64,000 nt of DNA from Dyadobacter pollutisoli (GTDB lineage Bacteria > Bacteroidota > Bacteroidia > Cytophagales > Spirosomataceae), in NCBI RefSeq assembly GCF_026625565.1, contig NZ_CP112998.1:2730501-2794500 (forward strand), read 5' to 3'. The position numbers were made by a program, and so were the translations under genes. Within the stretch, counting starts at the first letter, position 1. Each line of letters begins with the position of its first letter. The notes beneath the pieces are model-generated. The model searched no databases and was not told the origin of the DNA. It saw only the letters and a program-made list of their open reading frames with translations. This document shows, in pieces, positions 1 through 7,244 of the stretch.

Positions 1-332
1 TTCAGATCGAAGAAAAAAGTCAATGTCTGAACGCCGTATTGCTTGATCTCCGTCTCCGCGCGACGTATCCCGCTCAGTGGAGCGAGCCAGAAATCAGTTT
101 CCTCCGAAACGCTCGGAATGATGACTGCAAGGGTAATGATTTTTTTCGAGGCAAGCCTGCTGGCCAGGATATTAGGCTGATAGTCAAGCTCCTTGATGAT
201 ATCGTTAATCCGTTTTTTAGTCTTTTCGGAAACGCCGGTCCTGTTATGAAGCACCCTGTCTACTGTTGCGGTGGAGACATTCGCACGCCTCGCTATTTCC
301 TTCACTCCAGAAGCGGTATTTTCTTTTTCCAT
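1..332 (-). CDS. LacI-family transcriptional regulator (partial, 5' part only)
   Basis: Reading the minus strand from an ATG at 332 gives about 110 residues that run off the left edge. Residues about 9-60 are a LacI helix-turn-helix and hinge helix: VKEIARRANVSTATVDRVL, then a stretch ending NILASRLASKK. The following residues (ITLAVIIPS, then FWLAPLSGIRRAE) are the start of a periplasmic-binding-protein-like effector domain of the GIxxAxxEI type common in Bacteroidota sugar regulators. The effector pocket and C-terminus lie outside the window, so the ligand cannot be judged. It would act as a cytoplasmic, ligand-controlled repressor or activator, probably of a carbohydrate locus to the left. 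Family call is strong; function is inference. Confidence 0.9.
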   Translation of the reverse strand, partial: MEKENTASGVKEIARRANVSTATVDRVLHNRTGVSEKTKKRINDIIKELDYQPNILASRLASKKIITLAVIIPSVSEETDFWLAPLSGIRRAETEIKQYGVQTLTFFFDL

Positions 333-485
333 TCAAGGTTTAGTTTTACTCAGAAGATCGGTGCAACACCATCATATGGCACCCGGCAATCTCATAAGTC
401 TGCGGCAGCCTGCTGTTACTATTGGTATGCAGGCAATTTTAATAATAAATTTTTGACAGGTAAATATAGGCTTTGTTCAATGAAA

Positions 486-500
486 TAGTACAGGGTACTA
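486..500. promoter_or_regulatory. Perfect inverted repeat TAGTAC-N3-GTACTA
   Basis: A 15-bp inverted repeat with 6-bp arms and a 3-bp centre, about 155 bp upstream of the LacI-family start and next to the terminator at 510-542. LacI-type operators are short palindromes, so autoregulation is possible, but nothing else supports it. Confidence 0.3.
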
Positions 501-509
501 CATAAAATG

Positions 510-542
510 AAACAGTTCCGCGACAATGCCACGGAACTGTTT
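510..542 (-). terminator. Rho-independent terminator of the lipoprotein gene
   Basis: An 11-bp perfect stem (510-520 paired with 532-542, arm AAACAGTTCCG) with an 11-nt loop lies 22 bp past the stop of the minus-strand lipoprotein gene. It is followed on that strand by a T-rich stretch. Confidence 0.75.
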
Positions 543-563
543 GCTTCATCGGCGGACTGGCAG

Positions 564-944
564 TCAGTCCACAAACCGGATCCTTTTGCAGTCCTCAGCC
601 GTTACCGTAGCCGAGCTTGCCTTCCAGTTTCCTACCAGGTCATTGCCTTTGTAACGCTTGCCAGACACCACATAAGTCCCGATTGGTAAATTCAGACTAA
701 CCACTGACGGTGAGCCTGCTGCCCCGCATTCAGGCCGTGTGGGAATGGACTTTGAAAGTGTGCCCAGGACATTGCCATCGACGATCACATCGATACGGTC
801 GAATTTTTCCTGGTCATAATTAGTGTAAAAAATCAGGTTGCCCTGCGGTACCGGTTCGTCATCCTTTTTGCAGGAAAACACCATTGTAGCGATAACAAGC
901 AGGTAGAGGCTGCCGAGACGAACGTTTTTAAAAAGATTTTTCAT
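564..944 (-). CDS. Small lipoprotein of unknown function
   Basis: 126 aa. A hydrophobic N-terminus ends in a lipobox (VFSC, residues about 22-25) followed by KKDDEP, which marks a lipid-anchored envelope protein. The mature part is a compact beta-rich domain (FDRIDVIVDGNVLGTL, then GTYVVSGKRYKG) with three cysteines in the mature chain, resembling the small DUF-type lipoproteins of Cytophagales; no enzyme motif is seen. It stands alone, with its own terminator at 510-542 and a possible -7 element upstream at 1018-1025. Function unknown. Confidence 0.75.
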   Translation of the reverse strand: MKNLFKNVRLGSLYLLVIATMVFSCKKDDEPVPQGNLIFYTNYDQEKFDRIDVIVDGNVLGTLSKSIPTRPECGAAGSPSVVSLNLPIGTYVVSGKRYKGNDLVGNWKASSATVTAEDCKRIRFVD

Positions 945-1017
945 GGCCTTGTTTAGAATAAGATTGTTACAACATATTTGGTTTCAGAAGCAGGATAGGC
1001 TTTCTGTTTTGCCATGA

Positions 1018-1025
1018 CAAAATTA
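1018..1025 (-). promoter_or_regulatory. Candidate Bacteroidota -7 element (TAATTTTG)
   Basis: Matches TAnnTTTG on the minus strand, about 74 bp upstream of the lipoprotein start at 944. No convincing -33 TTTG at the expected spacing, so weak. Confidence 0.3.
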
Positions 1026-1094
1026 TATTGGCCACAAGACCTTCCTTCAGACTATTGAGTAGTCTGCGTTTTTATTGAGCAGAATGTGGGAAAC

Positions 1095-1841
1095 TTAAAA
1101 CCGTGCGAACATATCCATGAATTCCTGCCTGCGCGACCGGGAAATGGTGATTGTAACATCATTGTCCATCACCACATATCCGCCTTCCCCACGGACGAAC
1201 TTCTTGATCCTGTTGAGATTGATCAGAAAAGAATTATGCACCCTGAAAAAGTCCGGGCCGCTCAGGGCTTCATCAATGTCTTTGAGCACTTTGGAAACCA
1301 CTATTTTCTTCCCGCCGGAAAGGACCACACTTGTGTAATTACTCTCCGCCTCGCAGTATATAATGTCCTGGGTGGTCACAAATATCATCCCGTCGCCCGT
1401 CGTGAGGGCAATGCGCTGTGGCGTCGGCTTCATTTGTCTTACACTTTGAAAAAGCAAATCCAGCTGCTCCCGGGAAGGTGTGCTTCCTTTTTCTTCGATC
1501 CTGCGAATGGTTTCTTTCAGATCGTCGGGATCGATCGGTTTGAGCAGGTAATTCAATGCACTGTATTTGAATGCTTTAATAGCAAATTTGTCATAAGCCG
1601 TAGTAAAAACCACATCAAAGAAAAGCTTGTCGAATTTTTCCAGCATGTCGAACCCATTCATTCTGGGCATTTCAATGTCCAGGAAAACGACATCGGGCCG
1701 GTGCTTTTTGATTTCCTCAATACCCTTTTCGGCCGAGTTGCACATGGCTGCGATCGAAACCGAAGGCGCATAAGTTTTCAGCAGCCATTCGAGCATTTCA
1801 ACGCAGTTTTTTTCGTCGTCAATGATGATACATTTTATCAT
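1095..1841 (-). CDS. LytTR-family response regulator
   Basis: 248 aa. Residues 1-120 are a receiver: acidic pocket D8/D9, phospho-acceptor D55 in VFLDIEMPRMNG, and K in LLKPIDP. Residues about 145-248 are a LytTR DNA-binding domain (CEAESNYTSVVL, then FRVHNSFLINLNRIKKFVRG). It lies 53 bp downstream of the propeller kinase gene on the same strand and is almost certainly its partner. LytTR regulators usually bind two short direct repeats; targets are not evident here. Confidence 0.95.
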   Translation of the reverse strand: MIKCIIIDDEKNCVEMLEWLLKTYAPSVSIAAMCNSAEKGIEEIKKHRPDVVFLDIEMPRMNGFDMLEKFDKLFFDVVFTTAYDKFAIKAFKYSALNYLLKPIDPDDLKETIRRIEEKGSTPSREQLDLLFQSVRQMKPTPQRIALTTGDGMIFVTTQDIIYCEAESNYTSVVLSGGKKIVVSKVLKDIDEALSGPDFFRVHNSFLINLNRIKKFVRGEGGYVVMDNDVTITISRSRRQEFMDMFARF

Positions 1842-1894
1842 TTCAAGGCCTTGTAAAAAGTGATTTAACTATTCTCAACGAAATAAATCCCGAT

Positions 1895-4800
1895 CTAAAC
1901 CGGAATTTTAATAACAACACGTGTCCCCGCAGCTTTGTGATCGCCATCGACAAGGTCAATGATCTCCACGCTCGCACTCGTCTGCGCATACTGGTTCAAA
2001 ACCGCAATGCGGTCCTCGGTCAATTTCATCCCCAGCGATTTCTTGCTTGTTGCGGATTTACTTCTGAAATCCCTGGCCTTTTCCCGCCCTATTCCGTTGT
2101 CCTCCACCACGCATTCCAGCATATTATCGTCCAGCATGTTCACATGCACCCACAGGCTCCCGCTCGTTTCCTTATGCAGCAAACCATGCCAGATCGCATT
2201 CTCGACGTACGGCTGAATGATAAGCGACGGCACCTCCACCGAGTCGGCATTAACTTCTTCACCCAGGTTAATATGGTACTCAAACTTTTCATCGAACCGT
2301 ATCCTCTCCATTTCAATATACAATTTCAATGCTTCCAACTCATTGGATAACAGCACTTTTTTACTGTTTGAATTGTCAAGTATCAGCCTGATCAATTTGG
2401 AAAATCTGGTGAGGTACAATGATGCGGTCGCATTGTCGCTTTTAACAATGTACCGGTTAATCGAATTCAGGCAGTTAAAAATGAAATGCGGGTTCATTTG
2501 GGCCCGCAGTGCTTTCATTTCCATCTCCGCAACCTGTTCACGCAAAGCCGTTTGCCTCCGGATCGCCGTCACCCGTCTTTTGAATAGCCAGTAGCCCAGT
2601 ACACCTGCCACTACCACACACAATGCAATGAACCACAACTGCTTCCAGAACGGACGCATAATTTCAAAAGAGAAAGGCCGCGGGGTTTCATGCCAGGTAA
2701 CACCATCCAGGCTTGCGGCCACTGTGAAAGTATATTCACCCGGCGGCAGCGCCGAAAACCTCACCCTGTTATTACGCCCATTCAATGTCCAGCCATTGTC
2801 CAGTCCCACCAGCCGGTACCTGTAAATAAGCTTTTGCGGGTTTCTAAAATACGCCGTAACAAACTGAAATTCAAACGAATTTTGCTTCCAGCTCAATTGC
2901 AACGGCGCTTGTTTCAGCATAAAGAGGGAATCGTCCTGATTGATCCTCACCGCGGTAATGCTGACATTCAGCTTCTCTTCACGCGATTCAATTTTTTCCG
3001 GGTCAAAATAATTCAGTCCGTTAAAACCTCCGATGAATAAATATCCGCTCCTCGATTCCAGCAAACTGTTGGCATTCAGTCGTTTGTTCTGAATATTATC
3101 CCAAATGTCAAACCATTCCAACTTATTGCCCTTCACATTCAAATGATACAAGCCATCGTCCCCGCCAATCCAGATCCTGCCGCCTTTGTCCTGATGCAAA
3201 ACGGTGATCCGCTGGTTACGTAACTCGGGAAAAATGAGTCTTCTTTTTAGTTTATTTTTACTTCTGACCACCTCATAAAGCCCAACCGAACCACACCAAA
3301 CCGTTGAATCATTGCGTATCAGCACTGAACTGACCAGATAGCCGGGCGAAAATGCAGCGTCCTGGAAATGTGTTTTGAAATCCTTGTCCACATACATAAG
3401 CCCACGGTAGGAACCCATCCAGAAGTTACCGTTTTTGTCTTCTTTAACCGCCTGAATGTTGTTTTCAGCGCCCTTGAAATTCCTTTCACTAATCCGGTAG
3501 GTGCCCTTCTCCAACAAGTAGCAGGACATTTCGCCGACTACTAAAAAATGGCCGGAAATTAAAGGGTAAATCGTTGCGATCAGCTCGGTATCAAGCTTTG
3601 CTTTGAGGTTTTGGCCTTCCTCACCTGCCGGATACTGCACATCCATGAACGTTTCCCGCACGGGATCAAAAATGAATGGCCTGCCCGTTTCCGGTCCAAC
3701 AATGAGGTTTTTGCCGTCAAAAATCAGCCCGCGAATCGCTCCGCCCGGAAACAATTGGCGAGTCACCGCCTTGGGATCAACCGATTTCATTTGCCCGCTT
3801 GCCAGGTTCATGCTCGAAAGGCCCGAAGCCGTACCGAGCCATACATTCCCCCGATCGTCCTCAGTAATGGCCCGGACAATGTTGCTCCAACCCTTCTCCA
3901 CGTGCGAAAATCCTCTTAACCAGCCGATATTATGTTCCAATGGCCTGAAAAACATAATTCCTTCCTGGCAGAGAATCCACTGGGTACCTTCTTTGTCGTA
4001 AAAATCGGCGTAGTTCTCGTCGTTGGGCAGTTGTTTTCCCGAATCATTGATGAGTGCCTTTTTGAGAACACCCGTCTCACGATCAAACAGATAACATCCT
4101 TTGGTAGTATTGACCAGGTAGGTATTGGACTTGAACGGAATTACACTGATCAGGCTTGCGGCTGGAAATACCGAGGCGCGGTGCTGATCTTTTCCGTGTA
4201 CATTGCTGACCGTACCCGTCGCAAAATTGATTTCGTGAGTCTGTAAACGACTGTCCGTAACCCAGGCAATGTCGTCCGTAATGGGTACTACGGATTTGAC
4301 ATTCTTAAATGGTGCACTTCTGACTTTTCGGGTTCTTGTATTGTAACAAAAAATGGTATGAACATCGCCCAGATACAGCTGATGGCTTCTTTGGCTGAAT
4401 ATACGGCGGTAGAAATAGTGCTTTTCGAGGCCTGGCAAGGGGTGGAAAATGAATGCATTCTTTGCCGGATCGTAGCAATACAGCCCCTTTCCTGCGTTCG
4501 CCCACACCCGGTTATCGGGCGTCACATGCAGCTTGTACAGTTTGTTGAGCCGCTCAATTTTGGGACCGATTGTCTTTATTTTCTCAAAGCCCTTCAAATC
4601 ATTTACGTACCGCCTGATCTCCGAATCTGTCACAGTCCAAATCGTACCTGAAGTATCGGCCGTTACATCGGTGAGGTCCTCTCCTTCTGTTTCAATGCGT
4701 TTGACATTCTGACCGTCAAAACGCTGCAAATGCCGCGAAGACATCATCCATAGAAACCCCTGTTTGTCGCGGACCAATGTCGAAATGTCCGTAGTCTGTA

Positions 4801-4978
4801 TCCCATTGCTTTCATCGAGCAGCTGTACATTGAAATCCGGCAACTGCGCCAGGCAACTTTGCTTTGCCGTCATCAGCAAAACAACGACACCGATTTTAAG
4901 CTGCCTCAAAAAAACCACAGGGATACATTTACTATGAAAATGAGTTACCAGCGCAAATTGTACAATTAAATGACCCAT
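1895..4978 (-). CDS. Propeller-type sensor histidine kinase (Reg_prop / YYY / His_kinase)
   Basis: 1027 aa as drawn. After a secretion signal ending near SCLAQ (residue about 44) come many two-component-propeller repeats (GFLWMMSSRHLQRFDG, GNVWLGTASGLSSMN, GRIWIGGDDGLYHLN), then a Y_Y_Y domain (about 700-765), one membrane helix (about 776-797) and a His_kinase module with the phospho-acceptor His near 830 (AQMNPHFIFNCLNSI) and an ATPase domain (NAIWHGLLHK, DNGIG). The periplasmic propeller senses an external signal and the kinase signals to the LytTR regulator downstream. The annotated ATG leaves an awkward N-terminus; a TTG at 4909 would give a cleaner signal peptide starting RQLKIGVVVLL. 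In gut Bacteroidetes relatives sense glycan breakdown products; that is only an analogy here. Confidence 0.93.
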   Translation of the reverse strand: MGHLIVQFALVTHFHSKCIPVVFLRQLKIGVVVLLMTAKQSCLAQLPDFNVQLLDESNGIQTTDISTLVRDKQGFLWMMSSRHLQRFDGQNVKRIETEGEDLTDVTADTSGTIWTVTDSEIRRYVNDLKGFEKIKTIGPKIERLNKLYKLHVTPDNRVWANAGKGLYCYDPAKNAFIFHPLPGLEKHYFYRRIFSQRSHQLYLGDVHTIFCYNTRTRKVRSAPFKNVKSVVPITDDIAWVTDSRLQTHEINFATGTVSNVHGKDQHRASVFPAASLISVIPFKSNTYLVNTTKGCYLFDRETGVLKKALINDSGKQLPNDENYADFYDKEGTQWILCQEGIMFFRPLEHNIGWLRGFSHVEKGWSNIVRAITEDDRGNVWLGTASGLSSMNLASGQMKSVDPKAVTRQLFPGGAIRGLIFDGKNLIVGPETGRPFIFDPVRETFMDVQYPAGEEGQNLKAKLDTELIATIYPLISGHFLVVGEMSCYLLEKGTYRISERNFKGAENNIQAVKEDKNGNFWMGSYRGLMYVDKDFKTHFQDAAFSPGYLVSSVLIRNDSTVWCGSVGLYEVVRSKNKLKRRLIFPELRNQRITVLHQDKGGRIWIGGDDGLYHLNVKGNKLEWFDIWDNIQNKRLNANSLLESRSGYLFIGGFNGLNYFDPEKIESREEKLNVSITAVRINQDDSLFMLKQAPLQLSWKQNSFEFQFVTAYFRNPQKLIYRYRLVGLDNGWTLNGRNNRVRFSALPPGEYTFTVAASLDGVTWHETPRPFSFEIMRPFWKQLWFIALCVVVAGVLGYWLFKRRVTAIRRQTALREQVAEMEMKALRAQMNPHFIFNCLNSINRYIVKSDNATASLYLTRFSKLIRLILDNSNSKKVLLSNELEALKLYIEMERIRFDEKFEYHINLGEEVNADSVEVPSLIIQPYVENAIWHGLLHKETSGSLWVHVNMLDDNMLECVVEDNGIGREKARDFRSKSATSKKSLGMKLTEDRIAVLNQYAQTSASVEIIDLVDGDHKAAGTRVVIKIPV

Positions 4979-5081
4979 TGATAAAACCGTTAAGTAAGTT
5001 GTCTGTTTTTCTTAGTAATCGGTAATGAATGGCGGGTAGATTGTTACGGACTTTGCACATTTTTTATCCGAAGTTTGTTAC

Positions 5082-5099
5082 TTGTAATGATTATTACAA
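5082..5099. promoter_or_regulatory. TetR operator O1 (autoregulatory)
   Basis: Inverted repeat TTGTAAT-GATT-ATTACAA, 13 bp upstream of the tetR-like start at 5112. It matches the two sites before the SDR gene (consensus TTGTAATGATCATTACAA) at 17 of 18 positions. Confidence 0.75.
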
Positions 5100-5111
5100 A
5101 ATTTACGCCTT

Positions 5112-5690
5112 ATGGCACGACCTAAAAAATTCGACGAAGCCGCTACCCTCCAAAAGGCATTACGGGTATTTTGGAAAAAAGGATATTCCGGTACTTCGAT
5201 GTCCGACCTTGTGAAGGCGATGGAAATCAATGCGCCCAGCCTGTATGATACCTATGGCGATAAGCAGCAACTGTTTTTAGCCGCACTCCAGAGCTACCTG
5301 CGTTCACAGCACGACTGGATGAAAGATGTGAGCACCAAGGAGGTTCCCGTCAAAGATACCATCAAACTGTTGCTGGATACATTGGTAGAAGACACATTGA
5401 ATGATCCCGAAAAAAAGGGCTGTTTCATGGTAAATACCGTCACCGAGCTCGCCAATGTCGATGAAAAGATCCTTGCCGTGGCTTCGGATAATGAAAAACA
5501 GGTTCAGGAAATATTGCAGACTCTCATCAGGAAAGGACAAGCCAACGGAGAGATTTCAAGGGATAAAAACCCCGAAATACTGGCCGCCTACGTGTTTACC
5601 AACCTCATGGGCGTACGTGTTGTAGCCGCTACCAACTCCAACAAAAACCTGCTCCACGCGGCGATGGAGGTAGTCGTTTCCAGCCTCTGA
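5112..5690 (+). CDS. TetR/AcrR-family transcriptional regulator, controls adjacent SDR gene
   Basis: 192 aa. N-terminal TetR helix-turn-helix at about 8-55 (ALRVFWKKGYSGTSMSDLV, then SLYDTYGDKQQLFLAAL). The remaining helices form the ligand-binding and dimerisation domain, including CFMVNTVTEL, typical of regulators near SDR or quinone-oxidoreductase genes. The gene is followed on the same strand by an SDR gene, and three copies of one palindrome (5082-5099, 5707-5724, 5740-5757) sit upstream of the two genes. The likely model is repression of itself and of the SDR, relieved by a small ligand. Ligand unknown. Confidence 0.93.
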   Translation: MARPKKFDEAATLQKALRVFWKKGYSGTSMSDLVKAMEINAPSLYDTYGDKQQLFLAALQSYLRSQHDWMKDVSTKEVPVKDTIKLLLDTLVEDTLNDPEKKGCFMVNTVTELANVDEKILAVASDNEKQVQEILQTLIRKGQANGEISRDKNPEILAAYVFTNLMGVRVVAATNSNKNLLHAAMEVVVSSL

Positions 5691-5706
5691 AAATATACAT
5701 TTCATT

Positions 5707-5724
5707 TTATAGTGATCATTACAA
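5707..5724. promoter_or_regulatory. TetR operator O2 (upstream SDR site)
   Basis: Sequence TTATAGTGATCATTACAA, 16 of 18 matches to the consensus shared with O1 and O3. Its centre is 33 bp, about three helical turns, from the centre of O3, so two dimers would sit on the same face. Confidence 0.65.
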
Positions 5725-5734
5725 ATTATTGTTT

Positions 5735-5742
5735 TAGTTTTG
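5735..5742 (+). promoter_or_regulatory. SDR promoter -7 element (TAGTTTTG)
   Basis: Exact TAnnTTTG match 37 bp before the SDR start. Its last three bases overlap operator O3 at 5740, and O2 covers the -33 region, so regulator binding would block the promoter. Confidence 0.55.
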
Positions 5743-5757
5743 TATTGATCATTACAA
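5740..5757. promoter_or_regulatory. TetR operator O3 (SDR promoter-proximal site)
   Basis: Sequence TTGTATTGATCATTACAA, 17 of 18 matches to the consensus, 22 bp before the SDR start at 5779 and overlapping the candidate -7 element. Confidence 0.75.
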
Positions 5758-5778
5758 AACAACGAAAATTGACAGATC

Positions 5779-6534
5779 ATGAAACGTCTTGAAAATAAAG
5801 TAGCAGTTATTACAGGTGGCAATAGTGGAATTGGTTTTGCCACAGCAAGTGAATTTATCAATGAAGGAGCGAACGTCATTATCACAGGCCGCAACCCCCA
5901 GTCCATTGGTGCGGCGACGGCAGCGCTGGGTGAAAAAGCTTACGGAATTGTGTCAGATACAAGCAAATTTGCCGACATTCAACATTTACAGGAAGAAGTA
6001 AAAGCGCATGCTGAAAAGATTGACATACTTTTTATCAACGCAGGTATTGCCAAATTTTCATCAGTCGATCAGGTAAGCGAAGAGTTTTACGAAGAGAGTT
6101 TCGATATCAATTTCAAAGGCGCCTACTTTACCATTCAGGCCCTGCTTCCACTGATCAACGACGGCGGCTCCATTATTCTGAACACATCCATCAATGCGCA
6201 CGTAGGTATGCCCGGCGCAAGTATTTACGCAGCTTCGAAAGCCGCATTGCTTTCACTGGCCAAAAACCTTTCAGCTGAACTGCTTTCCAGAAAGATCCGT
6301 GTCAATGCGATCAGCCCCGGTCCGGTCGTTACCCCGCTTCACAGTACCGCCAAATTTGGCATTACCGACGAACAGCTGAAACAAATGGGTGAAGGCATTC
6401 TCAGTCAGATCCCCGTCGGTCGGTTTGGTACCCCCGAAGAGATCGCCAAAGCCGCTGCTTTCTTTGCATCCGACGATTCCAGCTTTATTTTGGGCACAGA
6501 ATTGATCGTCGACGGTGGTATGGCCACATTATAA
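5779..6534 (+). CDS. SDR-family NAD(P)-dependent oxidoreductase
   Basis: 251 aa, a classical short-chain dehydrogenase of normal length. Cofactor loop TGGNSGIG at 12-19, NAG at 87-89, catalytic S137 (ILNTSINA), Y150 and K154 (YAASK), and the C-terminal ILGTELIVDGG. The residue pattern after beta-2 (TGRNPQS) suggests NADP preference. It reduces or oxidises a carbonyl/alcohol substrate in the cytoplasm; the substrate cannot be read from sequence. It lies 88 bp after the TetR gene and has two operator copies in its promoter, so it is probably the main regulated target. The 44-bp palindrome at 6575-6618 may terminate it. Confidence 0.95.
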   Translation: MKRLENKVAVITGGNSGIGFATASEFINEGANVIITGRNPQSIGAATAALGEKAYGIVSDTSKFADIQHLQEEVKAHAEKIDILFINAGIAKFSSVDQVSEEFYEESFDINFKGAYFTIQALLPLINDGGSIILNTSINAHVGMPGASIYAASKAALLSLAKNLSAELLSRKIRVNAISPGPVVTPLHSTAKFGITDEQLKQMGEGILSQIPVGRFGTPEEIAKAAAFFASDDSSFILGTELIVDGGMATL

Positions 6535-6574
6535 GCCCATTCATTATCAAGCAATAAACATTATTCCAAAATTA

Positions 6575-6618
6575 AAAGGTATGTAAATGTCTCAAATGTG
6601 AGACATTTACATACCTTT
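6575..6618. promoter_or_regulatory. 44-bp palindrome: operator and probable terminator
   Basis: Two perfect 20-bp arms (6575-6594 and 6599-6618) around a 4-bp centre. The core, TGTCTCAAATGTGAGACA at 6588-6605, recurs exactly as its reverse complement at 7210-7227. It lies 41 bp past the SDR stop and 18 bp before the second TetR gene, and a T-rich stretch follows, so it can act both as SDR terminator and as operator of the next gene. A -7 match (TACCTTTG, 6612-6619) lies in the right arm. Confidence 0.75.
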
Positions 6619-6619
6619 G
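6612..6619 (+). promoter_or_regulatory. -7 element (TACCTTTG) of second TetR gene
   Basis: Exact TAnnTTTG match ending 17 bp before the ATG at 6637. It is embedded in the right arm of the palindrome, so a repressor bound there would occlude it. Confidence 0.5.
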
Positions 6620-6636
6620 TTTTATAACTGTGTTGT

Positions 6637-7191
6637 ATGAAAGATACCGAGCAAAGCATTATCGAGGCGGCCATTTTGATTTTCAATGAGGACTTATCGG
6701 CCCCATTGGAGAAGGTTGCGGAAAAAGCGGAGACAACCCGCCGTACTTTGCACAGGTATTTCAAAGACCGGAAAGAGCTGATGCAGCGGTGCGAAAAAGA
6801 GATCCGGAGGTCGTGCGCAATTGCAATGACACAAGCCTATAACAGTTCAGAAGACCCTGTTATTCAGCTTGAAAACATGTTTTATGCCGGCATTCAATGC
6901 GGTACCAAACATACTTTCTTGCATAAGCTGCACCAGTTGCATGACCACGCTCACGAAACAAGTAATAAGGATTGTGTCAAGTTTGAGCAGACTTTTCAGC
7001 TCTGGAATTCGCATTTAAAGTTATTACAGACCACCGGGCTGATCAGCGCACATTTGTCCTCCGAATGGATTCAAAATCTGTATAACGGTATCGTTACAGC
7101 CTGCATTGCGTCTCAGAACCAGACACAAATGAATCAGCAGGATGTTAAAAAATTTGCCTGGTTTTCGTTCAGTCGCGGCATAGGGATCTGA
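6637..7191 (+). CDS. TetR/AcrR-family regulator, paired with flavin oxidoreductase
   Basis: 184 aa. TetR helix-turn-helix at about 8-50 (IIEAAILIFNEDLSAPLEKVA, with TTRRTLHRYFKDRKELMQ as recognition helix and following turn). The C-terminal effector domain has several Cys and His residues (QCGTKHTFLHKLHQLHDHAH), which could take part in metal or thiol sensing, though this is only an impression. Identical 18-bp palindromes lie before this gene and before the thioredoxin-reductase-like gene that starts 53 bp after its stop, so autorepression and control of that gene are likely. Confidence 0.92.
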   Translation: MKDTEQSIIEAAILIFNEDLSAPLEKVAEKAETTRRTLHRYFKDRKELMQRCEKEIRRSCAIAMTQAYNSSEDPVIQLENMFYAGIQCGTKHTFLHKLHQLHDHAHETSNKDCVKFEQTFQLWNSHLKLLQTTGLISAHLSSEWIQNLYNGIVTACIASQNQTQMNQQDVKKFAWFSFSRGIGI

Positions 7192-7209
7192 AAAAAATTT
7201 ATCTACCCA

Positions 7210-7227
7210 TGTCTCACATTTGAGACA
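7210..7227. promoter_or_regulatory. Operator of the thioredoxin-reductase-like gene
   Basis: Palindrome TGTCTCA-CATT-TGAGACA, the exact reverse complement of the core at 6588-6605, 17 bp before the ATG at 7245. Confidence 0.75.
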
Positions 7228-7244
7228 AACAAACACTTCAAATA

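Noticed and set aside
39..488. 149-codon plus-strand open frame at the left edge
   Set aside because: It lies over the LacI-family helix-turn-helix on the minus strand, which is convincing; the plus frame has no recognisable content.
1048..1066. Stem-loop CAGACTA-N5-TAGTCTG followed by T run on the plus strand
   Set aside because: It points in the plus direction, but both flanking genes are on the minus strand, so it does not end a known transcript; possibly a chance hairpin.
1086..1856. 256-codon plus-strand open frame opposite the LytTR regulator
   Set aside because: Antisense of a clear LytTR gene with receiver and DNA-binding motifs on the minus strand; no domain recognisable in the antisense frame.
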